From Phycisphaerales bacterium (GTDB lineage Bacteria > Planctomycetota > Phycisphaerae > Sedimentisphaerales > Anaerobacaceae), in assembly GCA_011057845.1 (NCBI GenBank), contig DSDB01000669.1, positions 1-6,503 on the forward strand: DNA of 6,503 nt. Reading direction: 5' to 3'. A model generated the notes under the pieces. It saw only the letters and a list, made by a program, of their open reading frames with translations, was not told where the DNA came from and did no database searches. Shown here piece by piece: positions 1-4,485 of the stretch; the first letter of the stretch is position 1, and each line of letters opens with the position of its first letter. The position numbers were made by a program, and so were the translations under genes.

Positions 1-191
1 ACCAACTTCTCTGGAAATAGCCGACCCGCTACCGAGGGATTCATGGTCGAGACTCCAAGCCACAAGGGTGGGGAAAGTCATGGCATCGCATCTACATATT
101 GGGCTTTCTTGACCCTGCTGCGCAACCGTAGTTGTGCCGCGAGATCAACCGGGGGGGCCTCTTTTTTCCAGCGAACCCTTGCGGAGGACCG

Positions 192-266
192 ATGCTAATT
201 GTTATTGTACAGATGTGGCACATGGATACTTCCACTGACAGGCCTGTGACATCATTCGGATTATGA
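192..266 (+). CDS. Possible 24-aa small ORF, maybe a leader peptide
   Basis: ATG at 192 follows a GGAGG at 183-187 with four bases between. It encodes 24 residues, starting MLIVIVQMWHM, and stops with TGA at 264-266. That stop overlaps the ATG of the next small ORF as ATGA, an arrangement typical of translational coupling. The product matches no family I know, and a reading frame this short arises often by chance. The Shine-Dalgarno-like sequence and the overlap are the only support. It could be a translated leader for the 47-aa ORF, or nothing. Confidence 0.2.
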   Translation: MLIVIVQMWHMDTSTDRPVTSFGL

Positions 267-406
267 ACGACGCAACCGAGCACAACCCGAGCAAGGTCTT
301 GGACCGCGATGCCCTTGTCCAAGAGGCCATGCAAAATGCTGGCGTGGCTGACCTTCCCCGGGTCTACGAGGCTTTGCGATGCGTCGAGTCGCTCAGCCCA
401 TGCTGA
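263..406 (+). CDS. Possible 47-aa small hypothetical protein
   Basis: This plus-strand ORF encodes 47 residues and ends with TGA at 404-406. The middle (about residues 14-43) reads as two short amphipathic helices around the phrase EAMQNAGVADLPRVYEALR. Codons favour G or C in the third position, as in the confident genes nearby. That composition makes it more protein-like than the 120-aa ORF on the other strand. Its ATG overlaps the stop of the preceding small ORF (ATGA at 263-266), and no separate ribosome binding site is visible, so translation would depend on coupling. It could be a genuine small protein, for example a helical regulator, or the surviving piece of a longer gene. I cannot assign a function. 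Confidence 0.35.
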   Translation: MNDATEHNPSKVLDRDALVQEAMQNAGVADLPRVYEALRCVESLSPC

Positions 407-521
407 TGTCGACCGGCGATGACCGACCCTAAATGGGCGCTCCTCGCTTACCATGAACTGGATTCCCGAAATGTCTCTGGCGAGTGGCGAAACCTGTTCC
501 TATTCAACATGATCCGGTTTC

Positions 522-527
522 AGGAGG
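522..527 (+). promoter_or_regulatory. Ribosome binding site that fixes the lipoprotein start
   Basis: A perfect AGGAGG lies seven bases before the ATG at 535 and only one base before the ATG at 529. The spacing selects 535. It rejects the in-frame GTG at 484, which would put 17 extra residues in front of a normal lipoprotein signal peptide. Confidence 0.8.
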
Positions 528-534
528 AATGACA

Positions 535-1944
535 ATGAAAGCTTTGAAGAACACGGTTGCGACAGTTTGTTGCGTGGTTCTGCTTGGCGGCTGCTACGAG
601 GATACGGCCGAGGTCACGCTGAAATCCGATGGAAGCGGCACGGTGAAGATGAAGTTTGCGCTGTCGGAGAGAGTCGTTGTCGCCGCTTCGGACACCGGGG
701 CCGCGGGGGGGCAGTTGCCTCCGATAACGAAGCAACGTGTGCGCGAAGACATCGGTGCCGCTCTCGATATCTCAAGCCTCGATCAGACTGACCTGCCGGA
801 CGGCGGCACAAAGATCGAATTGGAGGGGACCTTCACCAATCCTGCGCAGTTCTTCTCATCCGTCTTCTGCCAGGAAAGGCTGAGCCTCCGGCTCACCGCG
901 GCCCCCAACGGACAAGCGGCGATCTACTGCACCGCCGGCAGGATGAGCGGCGAATCCATGGGGCCGGGCATCGCTCAGGTATACGGCGCGGCAAAGGGCC
1001 TGTATGTCAAGCGAACGGTCCATCTGCCCGGCGATATAGGCCGGACGAACGGGCAAAAGGACGGCGCCCGCACCGTAAGCTGGGTCGTGGACCTGCGCGA
1101 CAGGGCCGGCCTGGCAGCGACGAAGGAATATGTCGAGGGACCGGATAAGGGCAGGGGATTCGCCTTTTTCGATGCTTCGCAACTGGGTTTTACGCTGCCG
1201 TTGCGAGAGAGCTCGCCGTCACCGGCCGCTGAGGCTGCCCAGGGGACTTCGAATGCGGAACCCACCGGCCTGCAAGCGCGGCTGTCGTGGGTGTCGCTGA
1301 AGAAGAAGGCCCTGATTGAAGGTGGCGAGGGACCTGAGATTTCAGATCTGGAAATCGGTGTTATGTTAAGCTGGGACCAGAAGCATCCCCCTCTTGCGTG
1401 CAGGCCCCCCGTCTTGCTTACCCTCACGGACGACGGAGGTAAAGACCTGGTTCCTGATGCGTCCGGTTCGACGATGCTCCGTGACATCTACGCGAGCGAC
1501 AAGCGGCAGGCCGGCAAGGAACTCCAGGTGAGGGCCCGGACGCCGTCGGCGCAAGCGCGAAGCGTGATGAACATCACCGGCTACATCGAGGTGACTACCG
1601 CCGTAACTATTGATAAAGTCGCCCTGGATGACATCAAGCTCCTGGCCGGTCGGCAGACAACGGGCAACCCCATCCTGGACAAACTCAATTGTAAGATACT
1701 GGCCGTCAAAAGCAGTGGGATCGATATCGAAATCGACGGCGGTAACGATACGATACAGGCCTTTCGCCTGATAGACGCCGACGGCGGCGAGATCGGTAAA
1801 CGGGGGCACAGTGGCTACGGCAACCGTTTTACCTACCAATTCAACAGCGACCCCGCACAGACGGTGCGGGCCGAACTGGAGGTCGTCACCGAACGCCAGA
1901 CCGTGCGAGTCCCTTTTTCTTCGCCCCGGGTCCCCTTGCCTTAG
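535..1944 (+). CDS. Secreted lipoprotein of unknown function (LppM-like N-terminus, beta-rich C-terminus)
   Basis: The protein has 469 residues from the ATG at 535. Residues 1-20 form a lipoprotein signal peptide: Lys2 and Lys5, a hydrophobic core, then lipobox LLGGC with Cys20 as the lipidated residue. It should be exported and anchored to a membrane. Residues 23-220 carry a motif of the type EVTLKSDGSGTVKMKF, then VHLPGDI and TVSWVVDL. This pattern recalls LppM-type lipoproteins, but the match is from memory and weak. Residues 225-245 are a Ser/Pro/Ala linker. Residues 246-469 alternate beta-strand-like segments and end with TVRVPFSSPRVPLP, suggesting one or two Ig-like or beta-sandwich domains. 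Four Cys remain after Cys20 (112, 132, 289, 386), of which 112 and 132 could pair. No catalytic motif is visible. The gene stands alone and converges on the phosphoesterase remnant. Export and lipidation are well supported; its role is unknown. Confidence 0.85.
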   Translation: MKALKNTVATVCCVVLLGGCYEDTAEVTLKSDGSGTVKMKFALSERVVVAASDTGAAGGQLPPITKQRVREDIGAALDISSLDQTDLPDGGTKIELEGTFTNPAQFFSSVFCQERLSLRLTAAPNGQAAIYCTAGRMSGESMGPGIAQVYGAAKGLYVKRTVHLPGDIGRTNGQKDGARTVSWVVDLRDRAGLAATKEYVEGPDKGRGFAFFDASQLGFTLPLRESSPSPAAEAAQGTSNAEPTGLQARLSWVSLKKKALIEGGEGPEISDLEIGVMLSWDQKHPPLACRPPVLLTLTDDGGKDLVPDASGSTMLRDIYASDKRQAGKELQVRARTPSAQARSVMNITGYIEVTTAVTIDKVALDDIKLLAGRQTTGNPILDKLNCKILAVKSSGIDIEIDGGNDTIQAFRLIDADGGEIGKRGHSGYGNRFTYQFNSDPAQTVRAELEVVTERQTVRVPFSSPRVPLP

Positions 1945-1957
1945 AACCTGCCGAAGG

Positions 1958-1985
1958 TATCGAGCATCCAGTATCGAGTATCAAG
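1958..1985. repeat. Degenerate heptamer tandem array, four units
   Basis: Four adjacent 7-bp units read TATCGAG (1958-1964), CATCCAG (1965-1971), TATCGAG (1972-1978) and TATCAAG (1979-1985). Units 1 and 3 are identical, and the others differ by one or two bases. The array begins 13 bases after the lipoprotein stop. Its last unit supplies the stop codon (TCA at 1981-1983, TGA on the minus strand) of the reading frame through the phosphoesterase remnant. It resembles the short heptanucleotide repeats known from cyanobacteria and other repeat-rich genomes. No hairpin or T-run makes it a terminator. Confidence 0.75.
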
Positions 1986-2448
1986 TTCGTGCCATCTCCC
2001 GGCTTGGCGTATCCCGGTAGCCCATTAGATGGATGTCCAGGTCCGCGGCGACTTCCACGATCGCGAAGGCGTTATGCACCGGATAGGGTCCTTCCACCAT
2101 CGCGCTGAGCATGCAGTAATGTATGCTGTTGATGTGCGAATGGCCACCCTTGTGGTGATGGCCTTGAAAAACCGCCAGCACGCGGCCTGAGGCCTCCAGT
2201 ATCGCCCGTACGTCGGGCGCGTTGTTCACGTAGTAGTCGCCCGTCCCGTCGAGCAACTGATGGATGAAGACAATCGTCGGCGGGGCGGCGGCGGGGTCAA
2301 GGGTGCGGCGGCCTCGAATCGTGGCATGGGCTTCCAACCCATGCGGCATCGGCAGGATGCCGATGCCACGGGTGGCCAGATCCTGCTGGAACCAGCGCAA
2401 CTGCGGGCCCGGCACGTTCGCATCGCGCCAGACCAACCGGTCGCGGTC
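1981..2448 (-). pseudogene. C-terminal remnant of a calcineurin-like metallophosphoesterase
   Basis: Read leftwards from about 2448, the frame gives a segment (DRDRLVWRDANVPGPQLRWFQQDLA) that resembles the stretch before the late metal ligands in metallophosphoesterases. It is followed by PTIVFIHQ, with the penultimate metal-ligand His, and by VFQGHHHKGGHS, the GHxH motif. The end (AMVEGP...NAFAIVEV...GYRDTPSRE) fits the usual C-terminus. The first half of the enzyme is missing: I find no DxH, GDxxD or GNHE motif in any frame upstream, so the two-metal site cannot form. About 156 codons survive of a family usually near 300. Between QQDLA and PTIVFIHQ there are about 32 extra residues, 17 of them encoded by the palindromic element at 2321-2369. 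The open frame runs on upstream to 2766 but that part looks non-coding. Family assignment is strong; non-function is inferred from the missing motifs. Confidence 0.75.
2321..2369. repeat. 49-bp double-hairpin palindromic element inside the phosphoesterase remnant
   Basis: Two perfect hairpins sit back to back. The first pairs GCATGGG (2324-2330) with CCCATGC (2338-2344) around a 7-base loop. The second pairs GGCATCGGCA (2345-2354) with TGCCGATGCC (2358-2367) around GGA. The outer ends GTGGCAT (2321-2327) and ATGCCAC (2363-2369) are also complementary, so a single larger fold is possible. Translated forwards it gives MGFQPMRHRQDADAT. I recall very similar peptide strings as spurious ORFs across planctomycete genomes, which points to a dispersed repeat family; that part is memory, not a search. 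In the minus-strand frame it reads RGIGILPMPHGLEAHAT with no stop. GTGGC occurs at both edges (2321-2325 and 2372-2376), possibly by chance. Confidence 0.8.
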
Positions 2449-2514
2449 CGCTACGCCTGGGCCGACAACCCATTTGCAGCCTCTACAGCAATCAGATGCT
2501 GCCAGCCTTACCGC

Positions 2515-2571
2515 TTTGCCTATCTTTCCCAGTTTGCCTAAGTTTGGCTTTGTTTTCCATTTCTGCTTATG
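2515..2571 (-). repeat. Possible dispersed repeat (KWKTKPNLGKLGKIGK string)
   Basis: On the minus strand this segment translates to HKQKWKTKPNLGKLGKIGK. Strings such as KTKP or NKAN recur in spurious ORFs annotated in Phycisphaerae genomes, so this may be a copy of a dispersed intergenic repeat. Within the window it occurs once and has no strong inverted symmetry. The call rests on memory only. Confidence 0.25.
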
Positions 2572-2597
2572 GTCCGGTGGCGGTGGGCGGCATGCGA

Positions 2598-2621
2598 GGC
2601 TGACGGCATTGCGCGTCAGCC
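2598..2621. repeat. Short perfect hairpin
   Basis: GGCTGACG (2598-2605) pairs with CGTCAGCC (2614-2621) around an 8-base loop. After one mismatch the pairing continues three more steps (2594-2596 with 2623-2625, one G-T). No T-run follows on either strand, so it is not a classical terminator. It lies about 80 bases downstream of the -10 of the leftward promoter-like site and would be in that transcript's leader if one exists. Confidence 0.5.
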
Positions 2622-2709
2622 GTGCGGATAGCCCCAAGGATTGGTAGGGATTCTCGGGGTTCGAGCCGCGTTTGGAGATTGCCCGTCCGTCTCGCCATAT
2701 CCGTGGCAT

Positions 2710-2739
2710 ATTATACACGATGGAGGCGGGGTTGGTCAA
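2710..2739 (-). promoter_or_regulatory. Leftward sigma-70-type promoter facing the phosphoesterase remnant
   Basis: On the minus strand, TTGACC (plus-strand 2734-2739, 5/6 to consensus) is followed after 18 bases by a perfect TATAAT (plus-strand 2710-2715). Transcription would start near 2703 and run left through the repeat spacer into the remnant. It may be the original promoter of the phosphoesterase gene or may have come with inserted DNA. No start codon with a good ribosome binding site follows in the remnant's frame. Confidence 0.5.
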
Positions 2740-2759
2740 GGGTGTGATGGATGGGCGCG

Positions 2760-2783
2760 GGGGCAACCACGGGGGGTTGCCCC
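2760..2783. repeat. GGGGCAACC palindrome
   Basis: A perfect 9-bp stem pairs GGGGCAACC (2760-2768) with GGTTGCCCC (2775-2783) around ACGGGG. Its translations (GATTGGCPY, RGVAPTMG) resemble strings I recall from spurious ORFs across environmental bacterial genomes, suggesting a dispersed repeat. No T-run follows on the plus strand. It ends about 50 bases before the -35 of the gldA promoter. Confidence 0.65.
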
Positions 2784-2835
2784 TACGATGGGCCGGGGGG
2801 GCTGTTTGGCGAACAAAAAACTGCCTCCGGGGGTA

Positions 2836-2863
2836 TTGACAGCCGTGTGTTTTTGGCTAGAAT
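2836..2863 (+). promoter_or_regulatory. Sigma-70-type promoter of the gldAFG operon
   Basis: TTGACA (2836-2841, perfect) and TAGAAT (2858-2863, 5/6) are separated by 16 bases. Transcription would start near 2870, leaving a leader of about 65 bases before the gldA ATG. It is the best promoter on the plus strand and is correctly placed for the operon. I see no operator or riboswitch; the only structure in the leader is the hairpin at 2881-2895. Confidence 0.75.
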
Positions 2864-2880
2864 TCTCAACTCACACTTTT

Positions 2881-2895
2881 GGGCGGCTGCCGCCC
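2881..2895. repeat. GGGCGGC palindrome in the gldA leader
   Basis: GGGCGGC (2881-2887) pairs with GCCGCCC (2889-2895) around one base; as RNA the loop must open by at least one pair. The following CTGCGAATGACA (2896-2907) resembles the edge of another repeat common in environmental genomes (from memory). If transcription starts near 2870 this hairpin lies about 10 bases into the mRNA and could stabilise its 5' end. It stays clear of the ribosome binding site at 2926-2929. Confidence 0.5.
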
Positions 2896-2935
2896 CTGCG
2901 AATGACAAGAAGGAACACTTTTTCTGGAGACCGAC

Positions 2936-3655
2936 ATGATAAAAGTCAAGGACCTTCGCCGTTCATTCGGATCGGTCGTTGCCGTTGACGGTATATCATT
3001 CGAGGTCGAGAAGGGTCAGGTCCTCGGCCTGCTCGGCCCCAACGGCGCCGGCAAAAGCACGGCCATGCGGATGATCACCTGCTTCATCAAGCCCGACGGC
3101 GGCACGGCGAGCGTCTGCGGCCACGACATCCTGCAGGACCCCCTGGGGGTCCGCCGGTGCCTCGGATATGTGCCGGAAAACGTGCCGGCGTACAACGAAA
3201 TGACGGTGGGCGGGTTTCTGAACTTCATCTGCGACGTCCGGGGCATCAAGGGCAAGAACCGCAAGAAGGCCCTGGACCGGGTGGTTCCGATGTGTTCGAT
3301 CGAATCGGTCTACCACCAGACGATCGAGACCCTGAGCAAGGGGTACAAGCGCCGCGTCGGCCTGGCCCAGGCCCTTATCCACGACCCCGAGGTTCTCATC
3401 CTGGACGAGCCGACCGACGGCCTGGACCCCAACCAGAAACATGAAGTCCGCCGCCTCATCAGCCAGATGAGCCAGGACAAGTGCATCATCGTCTCGACCC
3501 ATATCCTCGAAGAGGTGGACGCCGTCTGCTCTCGGACCATCATCATCGCCCGCGGCAAGATCCTCGTCGATTCCACCCCGAAGGCCCTCAAGGAGAAGCA
3601 CCACGCCGGTCTCGACGAGGTCTTTCGCAAGATCACGAAAACAAAGGGCAACTGA
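2936..3655 (+). CDS. gldA: GldA-like ABC transporter ATP-binding protein
   Basis: This 239-residue cytoplasmic ATPase would power an ABC-2-type membrane complex with the two genes after it. All core motifs are present: Walker A GPNGAGKS (34-41), ABC signature LSKGYKRR (133-140), Walker B VLILDEPT (153-160) with catalytic Glu158, D-loop GLDP (162-165) and switch His189. In the Q-loop the usual Gln is replaced by Glu81 (GYVPENVP), as is common in the GldA/NatA-like branch. The C-terminus is short (to residue 239), without the longer tail of many drug or antibiotic exporters. GGAG at 2926-2929 sits six bases before the ATG. It is the first gene of the operon. The ABC ATPase call is near certain; the GldA-type assignment rests on sequence style and on a GldF-GldG pair following. 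A role in gliding should not be assumed. Confidence 0.93.
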   Translation: MIKVKDLRRSFGSVVAVDGISFEVEKGQVLGLLGPNGAGKSTAMRMITCFIKPDGGTASVCGHDILQDPLGVRRCLGYVPENVPAYNEMTVGGFLNFICDVRGIKGKNRKKALDRVVPMCSIESVYHQTIETLSKGYKRRVGLAQALIHDPEVLILDEPTDGLDPNQKHEVRRLISQMSQDKCIIVSTHILEEVDAVCSRTIIIARGKILVDSTPKALKEKHHAGLDEVFRKITKTKGN

Positions 3656-3656
3656 A

Positions 3657-3734
3657 TTCACCGCAGAGGCCGCAGAGACCGCTGAGGGGTTTGACTCGAG
3701 GTTTCTCTGCGGTCTCCGCGGTCTCTGTGGTAAA
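3657..3734. repeat. Large imperfect hairpin of inverted nonamers between gldA and gldF
   Basis: Arms 3657-3687 and 3704-3734 pair over 31 positions, by my count 25 Watson-Crick, three G-U and three mismatches, with a 16-base loop. Each arm consists of three degenerate 9-bp units: CCGCAGAGG, CCGCAGAGA, CCGCTGAGG on the left, and TCTCTGCGG, TCTCCGCGG, TCTCTGTGG on the right. Because the units repeat, the arms can also pair in a shifted register. The motif belongs with the 'accgcagagaccgcagag' type of dispersed repeat that I recall from many environmental bacteria. It begins two bases after the gldA stop and ends 19 bases before gldF, so it fills the gap. Only four A's follow, so it is not a classical terminator on the plus strand; on the minus strand TTTT follows the stem. 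Confidence 0.85.
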
Positions 3735-3741
3735 ACAATCC

Positions 3742-3746
3742 AGGAG
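3742..3746 (+). promoter_or_regulatory. Ribosome binding site that fixes the gldF start
   Basis: AGGAG lies seven bases before the ATG at 3754. It supports that start over any upstream start in the same open frame, which extends back through the hairpin into gldA. Everything before 3754 in this frame is hairpin or gldA read out of frame. Confidence 0.8.
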
Positions 3747-3753
3747 TGTTTGT

Positions 3754-4485
3754 ATGAACAGTTTCAAGGCGGTATTCAAAAGGGAGTTGAAGAGCTACTT
3801 CACGACTCCGCTGGCCTATGTGTTTCTGGTCATCTTCCTTTTCTTCGCCGGGTATCTGACGTTCAAGCAGGGCTTTTTCGAGATGCGTCAGGCGGACCTG
3901 CGTCCGTTCTTCCAGAACCTGCCGCTGCTGTTCGTGTTCATGGTTCCTTCGACGGCCATGCGGCTCTGGGCCGAGGAACGCAAGAGCGGCACCATCGAAC
4001 TGCTCTGCACGCTGCCGGTCACGATCACGCAGGCCGTCCTGGGCAAGTTCCTGGCCGCCTGGCTCTTTTTGACCATTGCCCTGGCCCTGACCTTCCCGCT
4101 GGTCATCACGGTCTGTTACCTCGGCAATCCCGACATCGGACTGATCATCACCGGCTATATCGGCAGCGTCCTGATGGCCGGGGGATTCCTCGCCATCGGC
4201 TGTTTCTTCTCGGCCCTGAGTAAGAACCAGGTCATCGCCTTCGTCTTGTCCGTGGTCGCCTGTGCGATCCTCGTCTTCGCCGGGATGCCCACGACGCTCG
4301 ATTATCTCTCCACGTTCCTGCCGAGGGGGCTGGTCAACGCCGTGGAATCCATGAGCTTCCAGACGCACTTCGATTCGATCCAGCGGGGCGTCCTGGAACT
4401 GCGGGACCTGTCGTATTTTGTGTTGTTGATCGTCGGCTGGATCACCGCCTGTGGAATCATCCTGGATGAAAGGAAGGCCGGCTAA
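3754..4485 (+). CDS. gldF: GldF-like ABC-2 family permease
   Basis: This 243-residue integral membrane protein should form the membrane core of the complex energised by the upstream ATPase. The N-terminus (MNSFKAVFKRELKSYFTTPLAY) is the amphipathic start typical of ABC-2 permeases. I count about six membrane segments, near residues 20-37, 54-70, 98-122, 130-155, 160-177 and 219-237. The family hallmark EERKSGTIELLCTLPVT (74-90), followed by a GKFLAAW segment, lies in the loop before the third segment and is expected to contact the ATPase. Length matches GldF and similar short permeases. The stop codon shares one base with the next start (TAATG at 4483-4487), so translation of the two is probably coupled. 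The substrate is unknown. Confidence 0.9.
   Translation: MNSFKAVFKRELKSYFTTPLAYVFLVIFLFFAGYLTFKQGFFEMRQADLRPFFQNLPLLFVFMVPSTAMRLWAEERKSGTIELLCTLPVTITQAVLGKFLAAWLFLTIALALTFPLVITVCYLGNPDIGLIITGYIGSVLMAGGFLAIGCFFSALSKNQVIAFVLSVVACAILVFAGMPTTLDYLSTFLPRGLVNAVESMSFQTHFDSIQRGVLELRDLSYFVLLIVGWITACGIILDERKAG

Larger units (their letters stand above)
1..534. other. Leader region with no confident gene
   Basis: I find no convincing full gene here. A minus-strand ORF at 92-454 (120 aa) has no recognisable motif, and the opposite strand reads more like protein over 263-406. On the plus strand three short ORFs overlap in a chain: 43-198 (51 aa), 192-266 (24 aa) and 263-406 (47 aa). The last two are listed separately. 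No good sigma-70 promoter for the lipoprotein gene stands out. The best pair, TTGCGG at 179-184 with TATTGT at 203-208, matches only 3/6 and 4/6 bases. The stretch may hold the broken end of an upstream gene, small ORFs, or plain spacer. Confidence 0.5.
2449..2835. other. Intergenic repeat-rich spacer
   Basis: This stretch lies between the remnant and the gldA promoter. ORFs cross it in several frames, but none shows a domain, a good ribosome binding site or consistent codon bias. It contains the hairpins at 2598-2621 and 2760-2783, the leftward promoter-like site at 2710-2739 and a possible repeat at 2515-2571, all listed separately. G-runs of seven (2795-2801) and six (2771-2776) also occur. 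It probably replaced or displaced the 5' half of the phosphoesterase gene, though this window alone cannot show that. Confidence 0.6.

Noticed and set aside
92..454. 120-aa minus-strand ORF as a gene
   Set aside because: It has no domain, no convincing ribosome binding site and an odd composition; the opposite strand has a more protein-like small ORF over the same bases.
484..534. GTG at 484 as the lipoprotein start
   Set aside because: It would add 17 residues before a complete signal peptide, and the AGGAGG at 522-527 is correctly spaced only for the ATG at 535.
1958..1985. Heptamer array as a CRISPR array or as integration-host or origin sites
   Set aside because: The units are only 7 bp with no spacers, and nothing nearby resembles cas genes, dnaA boxes or an origin.
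2291..2305. Similarity between 2291-2305 and 2726-2744 (GCGGGG plus TCAAGGGTG with a 4-bp gap) as a duplicated promoter element
   Set aside because: The match is short and GC-rich, and the first copy lacks a -10 hexamer at proper distance; chance is likely.
2264..2647. Plus-strand ORFs opposite the phosphoesterase remnant
   Set aside because: They run through the palindromic elements and give only the repeat-derived peptides; the minus strand has recognisable phosphoesterase motifs.
3657..3734. Hairpin as a rho-independent terminator of gldA
   Set aside because: Only AAAA follows on the plus strand, not a T-run, and gldF and gldG clearly belong to the same operon. Partial attenuation remains possible.
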